From contig NC_049991.1 of the NCBI RefSeq assembly GCF_000003815.2, forward strand, positions 13,947,612 through 14,011,611: a stretch of DNA of 64,000 bases. The letters run 5' to 3'. Below, piece after piece: positions 30,601 to 37,728 of this stretch. The number at the start of each line of letters is the position of its first letter. Positions within the stretch are counted from its first letter, which is position 1. The stretch comes from Branchiostoma floridae. Taxonomy: Eukaryota; Chordata; Leptocardii; Amphioxiformes; Branchiostomatidae. The notes beneath the pieces were generated by a model. The model was not told where the DNA came from, did not search any database, and saw only the letters and a program-made list of their open reading frames with translations. The translations under genes were made by a program, and so were the position numbers.

Positions 30601-33600
30601 TGCCAACGCTCGAACACGTAGACGAGACAGGTAGGTTGAGATTTTATGACAATAGTCACAATTTGAATCAGCAACCACTCAAGGGACCGAGGAAGAAAGG
30701 TTGTTTCAAAGAGGACAAGTGGGTGCTCAAGGCAGGGCGGAGTTGACTATACCTCAAAAATGGATGGGACTGATTTAATGTGGCTTGTGACTAAAGGTGA
30801 GGACAAAAAAATGGTCCTGAGCCATGTGGTTGACTAAGCAGGTTGAAATGTATTCCCTGTGGAAGCATGCCCTCCATGCATATCATACTGGACTTGCTTT
30901 CAGTGACGTCACTTTATCTTTGTGCTATCAATACTTCAAAGTACCTTAACTCTATCATGATTTGCTTTGCTGCTTTATTGCTAAAGTCAATAACCAGTTA
31001 CATGCTACATTGATTCCTAGTGTCCAAAGGAGCATGGATTCCCGGAAGCCCGAGTGAACCTGTTGAAGAGGACGGGGTCACCTATGTTGCATTCACCTTT
31101 GACACGGATACAACTGTAGAGCAAGTCCGAATTACTGACGATTCCGTCAAATCCTTCACGATACAAATGTCCCCCACGGGAGAACCAGGTACATGGATAG
31201 ATGTCAAATCCTTCGACGACGTTGAACCTCAAGACTTTGGTGGCTTTGTGGTCACAAGCCGTTTCGTCAGGATTGCAGTCACGCAAACGTATGAAGGAAA
31301 AAAGACAACTCTGGTGCAAACGGAATTCCACGGGGCTCCTGGTAAGTAACAAGACTTACAAGAAACCATTTGCCTGTAATTTTGTTACATTTGGAATAGA
31401 AGATTGCATATTAACATGGTATCATAGACGTTATCATTGATATTTAGCATTGCGTTTCACAAAGATATCTTCAAGTATATCAAGACGGATATTTTCTTCG
31501 TATTCAGGTGGTCTACCGAAAACACCCGACTTTGAAGAAATTACTCCTGATTCAGCATCACCGCTGCAGGGACCTCCCCAAGCAAGTCCAGAGGAAGCAT
31601 CTAGTCCAGAAGGTCCAGAGGGCGTACCTAGCCCAGAAGGCGCACCCGGTCCAGAAGGCGCACCTGGCCCAGAGGGAGGAGAACCCGGCCCAGAGGGAGG
31701 AGAACCCGGCCCAGAGGGAGCACCTGGTCCAGAGGGCGCACCTGGCCCAGAAGGAGGAGAACCCGGTCCAGAGGGCGCACCTGGCCCAGAGGGCGCACCT
31801 GGCCCAGAAGGAGGAGAACCCGGTCCAGAGGGCGCACCTGGTCCAGAGGGCGCACCTGGTCCAGAGGGAGGAGAACCCGGTCCAGAGGGAGGAGAACCCG
31901 GCCCAGAGGGCGCACCTGGCCCAGAAGGAGGAGAACCCGGTCCAGAGGGCGCACCTGGCCCAGAGGGCGCATCTGGCCCAGAAGGAGGAGAACCCGGTCC
32001 AGAGGGCGCACCTGGCCCAGAAGGAGGAGAACCCGGTCCAGAGGGCGCACCTGGCCCAGAGGGAGGAGAACCAGGCCCAGAAGGAGGAGAATCCGGTCCA
32101 GAGGGCGCACCTGGCCCAGAGGGCGCACCTGGCCCAGAGGGCGCACCTGGCCCAGAGGGCGCACCTGGTCCAGAGGGAGGAGAACCCGGCCCAGAGGGCG
32201 CACCTGGCCCAGAGGGCGCATCTGGCCCAGAGGGCGCACCTGGCCCAGAGGGCAGAGGGCGCACCTGGCCCAGAGGGAGGAGAACCCGGCCCAGAGGGCG
32301 CACCTGGCCCAGAGGGCGCACCTGGCCCAGAAGGCGCACCTGGCCCAGAGGGAGAAGAACCCGGTCCAGAGGGCGCACCTGGCCCAGAAGGAGGAGAACC
32401 CGGCCCTGAGGGCGCACTTGGCCCAGAAGGAGGAGAACCCGGCCCAGAGGGCGCACCTGGCCCAGAGGGCGCACCTGGCCCAGAGGGCGCACCTGGCCCA
32501 GAAGGCGCACCTGGCCCAGAGGGAGGAGAACCAGGCCCAGAGGGCGCACCTGGCCCAGAGGGCGCACCTGGTCCAGAGGGCGCACCTGGCCCAGAGGGAG
32601 GAGAACCCGGTCCAGAAGGCGCACCCAGTCCAGAGGGTGGAGAACCCGGTCCAGAGGGAGGAGAACCCGGCCCTGAGGGTCCATCGGGTCCTGAAGAAGG
32701 TCCGGAGGAGCCCAAAAAGCCGGAAATGCCGGAAGGACCTGATGTCACCACTCTGGCACGTCTTGTTACGATAGGTAAATCTTTTCTGTTATTATTTTGA
32801 GGTGGCCACTACTATTTTGGCTCAATCATAAAGATTTTGATAAATAAATCAAAAAGATATTAATATAATTTGAATCTGAGTGTCAGGTATGTTTGCTTAC
32901 GAATACCTTTAAATCCATTAGTGAAAACCTTCACCTGGATCCAAGATCAGCCAACAGTTTCCGAGGCGTCCGGTACCCCAGAAGTCATAGATGGCGTGAC
33001 GATGGGTCCAGAACAAGCCTTCGACGGGGTCATCGATACATTCTGGAGTCCAACAGGGTTAGCGGTAAATTATAACCAATGGACAATAGTCGTGGACCAG
33101 GGTCAACCAACTACAATAGACAAGATAAGTATCACGACCACTGGCGATTCAGAACACGACGTCACGTCCTTCACCCTGCAAATCCCGACAGCAGATCCGA
33201 ACACCTGGGAAGACGTCGCCACTTTTACGACGGTCAAGACGGGTACGAGTGCGCCGCAGGAGTTTGAAGGCTTCTTGGTGACTTCTCAAGTCTTCCGTAT
33301 AGTTATCACAGGCACCGCTACAGGACAGGCTCCCAGACTGGCAGGAATAACTTTCCACGGGCAGCCAGGTAGAGTTTTGGTTATCCTGCTTGATAAATCT
33401 AAAAATGTTATTGCAAATTCTTGCCCGAGGGCTAATTGCAAGTTACAACAATGACATACAAATAATGGTTAACAGTATAGTAAGCGACTACTCTAATCTA
33501 ACTTAATTAAATTAGTTAAAGATGTAACTTATTGGGTTTGACTTCGCTGAAAATCCGCAAGACTTGAGTGGCTTATGTTATTTTAAAAAGAAATAGATTT

Positions 33601-36600
33601 GAATTTCGCTAGTCTGTGAATTTTCACCTGTACTGTTCAAGGTCCTTAAAACTCATTTCTAATAATCTAATTCGGGTAGGGTTCACAAATTCAACTGTCA
33701 GACAATGTATGGTCTTATAAATACAAGCTGTACTTAAACAATTGCTTCTGTTGTAAAAAGAACATATTACAATTTCATGTAAGTAATTTAATTATCTGTC
33801 TATTTTCAGGAAATCCACTTAAAGATCTGGATTTGAGCACCATAGACACAGATCTTGGAATCCCGTCTGCCCAAGTAGTCGGACTGGTGACAGAATGTAA
33901 GCTTTTTGTCACTTGTTACAGACAAGTTCAGTTACATAATTGAAGCACCACAGCAATAGCGACTGCTGCATTTCACATGGTACTCATGGTATTCATTTAG
34001 CTATGGCATTCATATATGTGTCATTCATATACTCATGACTTGACGGATTCCTGTCATTATCAATCACGTAGTTTCAAATCACATTGTGCGATCTAAGTAA
34101 TACAAAATGTGTACAATGGTAAAGGTGCATGATTACTAAGATTTACAGCAGTAATGTATATACATGGTGTCATACAAAACTTGTATGTCTCTGATCCTCC
34201 GACTCTCCGTCTATAGTGACATCAGCCAAATTCCACTGGCTAGCGGGAAAACCGGAGTGGATAGTAGGGGCCACAGCTGACGCAGCTGCTGTTTTCGACG
34301 ACAGTACTGACACCTTCTGGAACCCTGTTGGCTTTAACAGGTACTAGCATGTACCTGTGCACATATATTTCCTCATCTGTCCTCTTGTTATATAAACTGC
34401 AGTGAATGGCGATGTCTGCAACGCAACGTTCGTCGCGTTGGCACAGAAATACCCTCAGGCTGAGTGTGTTGTGTACAAACCTGCATTACAATAATACTGC
34501 AATTGGAAAATGGTGGTTTGACTTCACGTTGCTCAAAATCACTCAGCAGTCTTTGTATCCTTTGATTTTTCCCTCAGAGAGCATTAAGCTGAGTTAACTG
34601 CTGACCCATATAGCAATATTCTAAGATTGAATATTATCTATTGATGAAATATGTCCTAAAACAGGATTACCCAAACATTAACACATTATGTGACTTTCTA
34701 TCTCGCTAGATACTACAACGAATGGTTCCTGATTTTCGACTTCGGCGAGCCTTACACTATCGACGAGATCAGCATCCAAAACTTCGGCGACACCGACCAC
34801 GACGTGAAGACAGCTGTCCTGCAGATGTCCGCCACTGGCGCCGCCGGCAGCTGGGCAGGAACGATCAACATAAACTGCGCTGCGGGCAGCTCTGCTCCAC
34901 AGTCCTTCCGCGGGTTCATCGGGACAGCGCAGTATTGGCGACTCCTGATCACCAGCACGTTCTCAGGGTATCAGCCACAGATCAGGGAGATTGGCTTCAA
35001 TGGGATGGTCGGTGAGTGACTTCAGCTTAATTTATGTGTTCTTTGATATTTTGTGAACAATTGGCCTTTTTGGTGTGCACATATCACATCGCCCCTCATT
35101 TAAGCCGAAAACATTCGTGACGAAGTAAGTGTCTTTACGAAATACATGGGTAGGGTCTGCATGGGTTTAGTGAGTGTCATATTGTTTTACAAACACACGT
35201 GCATATTTCACCACAAGTGAAATTCTGCAAAAAGTCGGCTGGTTATGTAATCGTTGATACATAATCAATTGGAAAATAACACTCCCTTCTGGAGTTTAGT
35301 ACTCCTTTAAGATACCGGAAGATTCGAAATTGCCAGAGTTCTAACACGCAAAATAAGAGATGGCAGGCTGTACTACTCTCCAAGCAGAGGTTAAGCTCCG
35401 GCTGGGTTTTGACGTCTTTTTATGTGTCTTTTGTGGTGTACAAAAAGAACGATGACGATAGAAAGCCCGATAAAAACGCCTAACATACGTCATAGCCCAG
35501 CCGGAGCCTAACCTCTGCTTGAAGAGTACGTGGGGGTGTATGGGGAGTCGGACGATGCACTGTGTTGTTGGGATCGTAGGAACCCTGACAGACATGTCAA
35601 GAACAACACAGGAGCTACGCTGTGAAGTCGTGAAGATGCTTGGTGTTTGATACGTACATTTGTTTCGTAGGCTCGCCACCTGGCGGGATTGACGTGAACA
35701 CAATACAGCTGGAAGAAACTTCAGGGTTCTCCATCGGCGCGTGGGTCGAGTCAATCAAACAAGGTAAGAGGTGAAAACGGGCACAACAGATGGAAATAAC
35801 TTTTTTCTGTTTGGAGGTATAACAAAGAGGGTTAACAGTTTGATGGATCAATTGGGCACTCACGTTGAAAGGCATAAATGGTGTTTACCTGTGGTGTTTA
35901 TTTGTATATGTGTTTGCATTAAAAGTTTAAAACTAAACTCAACCATTATCTATGTAGTTATGCGGTTGTAAGGATTGCAATTCAAATGGCATCGTAAACA
36001 TGTTGAGAATACTTTGCTTACCGTACTGAAAACACATTTTTATATAGACTGATGTCTTTCTATATTCTACAAATTATGTTTAGAAGTGCAAACCCTAATC
36101 GCGCCAGCTAAGAAGGACGGTATGTCTTCAGCCTCAGGTAAGCTTCCTTTTTTGTTGTCTTATTCCCCATGAGTAGATATAATTACTAACGCTATGAATT
36201 TTTTACAAGATTTTATGTTTCATTGCATATAATTTCTGGTTAGGCTCTGACGTGGTCCGCAATTAGCCGAACTGCATGCAACTTTAAAACTATTTGGTAC
36301 CAAAGCACCACCTGCGTCAAAAGAAGCCTATATAACAGGCTTTACACAACTAAAATACGTACAGTTGAATTAACACAGTTGAACATTGGCGTGATTCTAC
36401 GTTTTACTACAGAAAGACATCTTACACACGATCAGTAAGTTATCAGATGCTTTCCTCAACTTTTCAATTTGAAGGACAAAACTGTCATTTCCACACTGTC
36501 CTAGGTGACCACAAAATGCCTGTGGCGATCTGGAGGAACAGTTTGAAAGCCATCCAGGAGGACAAACTTCGCCGCAAGGAAGCCAAACCAGCCGTCGACA

Positions 36601-36719
36601 GCAATGTTATCGATGACCTGAAGAAAATCGACGACATCAAGAAGTCCGAGACTGCAGAAAAGAAGTCCAAAACGCCGACAAAAAAGTACAAGTCGGTAGA
36701 AAAGAAACATCATCACTAA
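2734..36719 (+). CDS. giant secreted WSC / discoidin-like / collagen-like repeat protein
   Basis: About 60 coding exons, nearly all joined in phase, give about 4,600 residues. Order: signal peptide, basic N-terminus, poly-Ser, Gly/Ala/Glu spacer, WSC domain, 17 discoidin-like (galactose-binding fold, F5/8 type C-like) repeats with acidic linkers, three Gly-X-Y exons after repeats 9, 12 and 15, and a Lys-rich tail with a stop at 36717-36719. No membrane segment follows the signal peptide, so a secreted or matrix protein is inferred. Typical full repeats carry DTYW, WYIVFDLG, GDTxHD, EFGGF and FxGVEG blocks. Almost every module boundary is a phase-1 intron, so exons can be shuffled or duplicated without losing frame. 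Odd points: a gap hides most of one linker exon, and the third collagen-like exon is frameshifted. WSC and F5/8C folds are known carbohydrate/adhesion modules; the ligand here is unknown. I do not recognise a named orthologue. Confidence 0.85.
3838..3981 (+). CDS. poly-serine exon
   Basis: A phase 1-1 exon of 144 bases encodes [13 protein letters not shown], then about 30 serines, ending SGGAAAAG. Serine is encoded mostly by TCA/TCT/TCG, so the DNA is a (TCA)n microsatellite and its length is likely polymorphic. The flanking acceptor (catcatcag) and donor (GCAG|gtatgg) keep the frame. A flexible spacer or O-glycosylation-rich linker is inferred. Confidence 0.6.
4390..5902 (+). CDS. Gly/Ala/Glu-rich spacer and WSC domain
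   Basis: Exons 4390-4803, 5295-5468 and 5861-5902, all phase 1-1. The first begins with (GGGGAA)n, shifts to [15 protein letters not shown] repeats, then opens the WSC domain at LLGCYEDMF with CADHCKEL. The second exon completes it: [19 protein letters not shown] and [10 protein letters not shown] match the Cys spacing of the WSC family (about 80-90 residues, eight Cys), a putative carbohydrate-binding module also found in polycystin-1 and fungal wall sensors. The third exon is a 14-codon linker ending FMKDG. The Ala/Gly region is low complexity and GC-rich compared with flanking introns. Confidence 0.85.
6218..8051 (+). CDS. discoidin-like repeat 1 and linker
   Basis: Four exons: 6218-6344, 6556-6655, 6929-7021, 7334-7442 (phases 1-2, 2-0, 0-0, 0-1), followed by linker exon 7959-8051. 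Visible blocks are [45 protein letters not shown] and FDFFGVEG. This is the most intron-split repeat of the array. The linker encodes about 31 residues ending VVDIVNEG, acidic and amphipathic. Confidence 0.8.
7505..7672. mobile_element. long foldback (hairpin-like) element
   Basis: Left arm ending AAAAGACTTGCCTGTC and right arm starting GACAGGCAAGTCCTTG pair over about 70 imperfect bases per side. No coding. Intron after repeat 1. Confidence 0.6.
8511..9768 (+). CDS. discoidin-like repeat 2 and linker
   Basis: Two exons, 8511-8758 and 9079-9283, with the split after GDTDHDVK in phase 0; linker exon 9691-9768. Blocks: [47 protein letters not shown]. The linker is acidic ([20 protein letters not shown]). 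The phase-2 intron after the DTYW block seen in repeat 1 is absent. Confidence 0.8.
10043..11896 (+). CDS. discoidin-like repeat 3 and acidic linker
   Basis: Exons 10043-10180, 10660-10784 and 11274-11463; linker 11747-11896. The first exon ends in phase 1 after NTYWRCTG, unlike the phase-2 split used elsewhere. Blocks: [48 protein letters not shown]. The linker is the longest (50 codons), with runs such as [18 protein letters not shown], then a hydrophobic end ([13 protein letters not shown]). Confidence 0.75.
10801..11060. mobile_element. fragment related to the TA-flanked CCTCCATGAAA family
   Basis: Begins ACCCCCATGAAAATGGAGGT followed by a GTCTGTCTGTG tract, the same terminal arrangement as the element at 28539. 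The other end was not located. Lies directly after the donor of a coding exon (10785). Confidence 0.4.
12343..14050 (+). CDS. discoidin-like repeat 4 and linker
   Basis: Exons 12343-12478, 13099-13213, 13559-13748 (phases 1-2, 2-0, 0-1) and linker 13958-14050. Blocks: [57 protein letters not shown]. The linker ([19 protein letters not shown] onward) is less acidic than its neighbours and ends at a TTCAA|gtaaat donor. Confidence 0.8.
14367..15681 (+). CDS. discoidin-like repeat 5 and linker
   Basis: Exons 14367-14617, 14859-14929, 15267-15385 and linker 15592-15681. The first exon spans both N-terminal blocks ([26 protein letters not shown]); the second ends in phase 2 within KAGTK, a split unique to this repeat. 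The third carries [12 protein letters not shown] and TFQGAEG. Linker residues include [17 protein letters not shown]. Confidence 0.78.
15698..15996. mobile_element. foldback element containing a CACT tandem repeat
   Basis: Arms of about 36 bases: GCCTCTATAGCAGGCTCTCT on the left and the near-complement of it at 15958-15995 on the right. Inside lies an ACTC tetranucleotide repeat at 15740-15792. Intron of the giant gene. Confidence 0.65.
16074..17358 (+). CDS. discoidin-like repeat 6 and linker
   Basis: Exons 16074-16372 and 16837-16990 with linker 17269-17358. Blocks: [58 protein letters not shown]. The usual aromatic before Trp is replaced (DTAW). The intron lies after DDTWEE, further downstream than in other repeats. 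Confidence 0.78.
16396..16452. repeat. perfect-stem hairpin
   Basis: GACCACTGCTTATGATTTAT pairs with ATAAATTATAGGCAGTGGTC around the centre TTTTAGTAAAA, just downstream of the exon ending at 16372. Probably a tiny foldback element. Confidence 0.6.
17641..18883 (+). CDS. discoidin-like repeat 7 and linker
   Basis: Exons 17641-17776 and 18081-18382 with linker 18803-18883. The first exon ends AA|gtaggt in phase 2 and the second completes the Lys codon ([13 protein letters not shown]). Blocks: [39 protein letters not shown]. The linker ends [11 protein letters not shown]. Confidence 0.8.
19139..19847 (+). CDS. discoidin-like repeat 8
   Basis: Exons 19139-19286 and 19543-19847. The phase-2 junction restores [18 protein letters not shown]. 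Blocks: [39 protein letters not shown]. The expected linker exon follows but falls mostly in the assembly gap. Confidence 0.8.
20171..20270. other. assembly gap (100 N)
   Basis: Exactly 100 N, the customary placeholder for a gap of unknown size. It lies between repeat 8 and repeat 9. Confidence 0.97.
20271..20293 (+). CDS. 3' end of a linker exon cut by the gap
   Basis: The first sequence after the gap reads VVAAVVDG in the correct frame and stops at a GACG|gtaagg donor in phase 1, exactly the form of the other linker exons (for example VVDIVNEG). Its start and acceptor are in the missing sequence. Confidence 0.6.
20461..20895 (+). CDS. discoidin-like repeat 9 (single exon)
   Basis: One phase 1-1 exon of 435 bases encodes the whole repeat without introns. 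Blocks: [52 protein letters not shown]. It is followed by a collagen-like exon rather than a short linker. Confidence 0.85.
21067..21681 (+). CDS. collagen-like exon 1
   Basis: A 205-codon phase 1-1 exon. It starts [20 protein letters not shown], then Pro-Gly dipeptides, then [13 protein letters not shown] and GGEPGPEG units, passing into Glu-rich EEEEEGPEE stretches, and ends [14 protein letters not shown]. Many segments obey Gly-X-Y with Pro at X and Glu or Pro at Y, with frequent interruptions. The ends match the linkers, so the repeat has expanded inside a linker exon. Very acidic. Confidence 0.85.
21846..22958 (+). CDS. discoidin-like repeat 10 and linker
   Basis: Exons 21846-21993 and 22354-22658, linker 22872-22958. 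Blocks: [53 protein letters not shown]. The linker ([15 protein letters not shown] onward, ending LVAIIPIG) resembles the linker after repeat 13, marking the start of the duplicated block. Confidence 0.82.
23098..23729 (+). CDS. short discoidin-like repeat 11 and linker
   Basis: Single exon 23098-23442 and linker 23637-23729. It opens [20 protein letters not shown] and goes straight to [16 protein letters not shown], so the DTYW region is absent and GDTxHD is reduced to DTT. C-terminal blocks remain ([20 protein letters not shown]). About 115 residues against about 145 for full repeats. The linker [15 protein letters not shown] resembles that after repeat 14. Confidence 0.78.
24138..24714 (+). 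CDS. short discoidin-like repeat 12
   Basis: Exons 24138-24286 and 24540-24714, split in phase 0 after SVKSFTLE. Opens [19 protein letters not shown] and lacks DTYW and GDTxHD. It ends [18 protein letters not shown] and TFNGSPG. Paired with repeat 15, which is a single exon. Confidence 0.76.
24926..27172 (+). CDS. collagen-like exon 2 (long Gly-Pro-Glu array)
   Basis: A 749-codon exon, phase 1-1, almost entirely GPE triplets interrupted by EEEEEGPEG blocks, with GPG, GPK, GAE, GQE and GSE variants, starting [15 protein letters not shown] and ending [14 protein letters not shown]. Gly-X-Y periodicity is strong in the second half, where long runs of GPE and GPG occur; the first half is broken by Glu runs. 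Net charge must be strongly negative. Collagen-type triple helix or an extended polyanionic rod are both possible. Long open frames on the other strand and in other frames are by-products of the 9-base periodicity. Confidence 0.85.
27415..28511 (+). CDS. discoidin-like repeat 13 and linker
   Basis: Exons 27415-27562 and 27920-28221, linker 28425-28511. Blocks: [53 protein letters not shown]. The linker ([15 protein letters not shown] onward) ends in phase 1 at GTCC|gtaagt. A foldback element occupies the intron. Confidence 0.82.
27623..27832. mobile_element. foldback MITE-like element in an intron
   Basis: Terminal inverted repeats begin GGCGCGGTCACATAGGTCGT and end with the complementary CCATGTGACCGCGCC, each containing a CGATCG-rich stretch. 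The core is shared with a copy at 48165-48378 (GATGCCATAGGATTTTCAAG in both). No coding capacity. Confidence 0.75.
28539..29583. mobile_element. 1,045-bp element flanked by TA, non-coding
   Basis: Starts CCTCCATGAAA and ends TTTCATGGAGG, with TA directly on both sides (28537-28538 and 29584-29585), as expected for Tc1/mariner-type insertion. The interior repeats near-identical paragraphs (AAGATAACTCAAGAA-like motifs, GCATAATTAATGA motifs) and has no long frame. Sequence at 10801 onward shows related ends. Sits inside the intron between linker 13 and repeat 14. Confidence 0.65.
29986..30630 (+). CDS. short discoidin-like repeat 14 and linker
   Basis: Single exon 29986-30330 and linker 30538-30630. 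Opens [20 protein letters not shown], lacks DTYW and GDTxHD, then [30 protein letters not shown] and EFHGTTG. Strongly similar to repeat 11 in length (both exons are 345 bases) and in its linker ([16 protein letters not shown]). Confidence 0.78.
31021..31341 (+). CDS. short discoidin-like repeat 15
   Basis: A single 321-base exon. Opens [18 protein letters not shown], with [30 protein letters not shown] and EFHGAPG. Counterpart of repeat 12 but without its internal intron. Directly precedes the third collagen-like exon. Confidence 0.78.
31508..32774 (+). CDS. collagen-like exon 3, frame broken by a 7-bp duplication
   Basis: Starts [19 protein letters not shown] and continues in GAPGPEG and GGEPGPEG units, ending [12 protein letters not shown]. 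The exon is 1,267 bases; its phase-1 neighbours need a multiple of three. The 7-mer CAGAGGG is repeated in tandem at 32246-32259, shifting the frame by one. Upstream frame then reads Arg/Thr-rich residues to a stop at 32409; the downstream frame resumes GAPGPEG and joins the next exon correctly. Removing one copy gives 1,260 bases. Either an assembly or consensus error in a repeat or a real truncating allele. Confidence 0.8.
32922..33896 (+). CDS. discoidin-like repeat 16 and linker
   Basis: Single exon 32922-33368 and linker 33810-33896. Blocks: [60 protein letters not shown]. Like repeat 9, a full-length repeat without introns. The linker ends QVVGLVTE. Confidence 0.82.
34217..35763 (+). 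CDS. discoidin-like repeat 17 and linker
   Basis: Exons 34217-34340 and 34710-35011, linker 35671-35763. Blocks: [53 protein letters not shown]. Closest in style to repeats 1 and 2, although it is last in the array. Linker: [20 protein letters not shown] onward, resembling the linker after repeat 1. Confidence 0.82.
35370..35531. mobile_element. foldback MITE-like element
   Basis: Arms TACTCTCCAAGCAGAGGTTA and TAACCTCTGCTTGAAGAGTA, extending through GCTCCGGCTGGG. One arm-like copy of the same end (CTCCAAGCAGAGGTTTAGG) occurs at 48598. Intron between repeat 17 and its linker. Confidence 0.65.
36084..36719 (+). CDS. C-terminal Lys-rich tail exons
   Basis: Exon 36084-36137 ([18 protein letters not shown]; a second in-phase donor at 36119 is possible) and terminal exon 36505-36719. 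The last encodes 70 residues, rich in Lys, Asp and Glu ([32 protein letters not shown]), ending KKHHH before TAA. The basic tail contrasts with the strongly acidic collagen-like segments. No membrane or GPI-type hydrophobic end is present. Confidence 0.75.
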
Positions 36720-37728
36720 ATAAGATTCGTAGTTAGTCTCAATGATGGTAGGATTTTATGTATTTCATATCATTAGAACATTTGTATCCTAGACAATGTT
36801 GAGAGTTTCCGTAAGGTATAACGGTGAATATGTAAGCAAGATTTTAAAATGATATATTTTAGCGTAACGTCGAAGGCAATGTATATGCAACAGCAAAGGT
36901 GTAGTGATAATCTTCCTTATGAATGCGGTGTATATTGAGGTCAATGGTCACTAACATACTAATTACCATTTTTCATGGTAGGTGCCTTATGTAGACATTG
37001 GGCTGTGGGTGATGCTAAGACAGTAGATAATAAAAATATCTAATGACGCAATGACTAGGAATTTACTTACGAACAAAAAACGATCGCGGATTCGATTATG
37101 TAGTCCCAGCGAAAGACACAAGTAATTACACTACTACACTTATGTGGTATTACCATTTTATTGTGCTCATTCAGTTCAGTGTTCAGATATCTATATACTG
37201 ATTTTACGTGGTGTAGACGACATGACTCTGGCAATTCTTGCAGGTACGTCTTCTTGATCACGTAGTCCAAACCGTTTATTTACCAAAACGTTACCAATTA
37301 ATTTCTCATTTCATGCAGGATATATCAATGCATCAAACCCTTCATATAGCATAGGTAGAAATGTCATTACAGTAACTGTTAGCACACCATTAATTTATCG
37401 ATGTTTGTTTCATTACTCTTGTATACCATTGTTTTGCCGTGTATCTCTATGTTTTACATGTTCATCTGCAACTTTTGTACCTGCGATGATTTAACCAAAT
37501 AAAGGATTCGGTGTCTTAATAGCAGTATGGAAACATTTCACTTCTGTACCTACATCATTGATGCTTTATGCTTTGGCGAAATCCTACATCACTTCCCACT
37601 TCGTTAGACTTAAATCAATACAACTTGTCTCAATGTCTACCAAGTGCGTTCCAGGGACATAGTAACTAGATACATGCAGGTATGTCTTAAGTTCTTGCTA
37701 AGCCAATAGTCTGTCGTCACGTTTCCCC
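36720..37728. other. convergent intergenic / 3' UTR region
   Basis: Tail-to-tail space between the giant gene and the sodium-channel gene. Candidate polyadenylation signals: AATAAA at 37029-37034 and 37498-37503 (plus strand) and TTTATT at 37275-37280 (minus strand). The two 3' UTRs could overlap. Nothing else seen. Confidence 0.4.
37029..37034 (+). terminator. candidate polyadenylation signal of the giant gene
   Basis: AATAAA about 310 bases after the stop codon; a second hexamer at 37498 is an alternative. No transcript evidence. Confidence 0.35.

Noticed and set aside
31434..32751. Minus-strand Ser/Pro/Gly or Leu-rich frames across collagen exon 3
   Set aside because: Same repeat artefact; no start, splice or family support.
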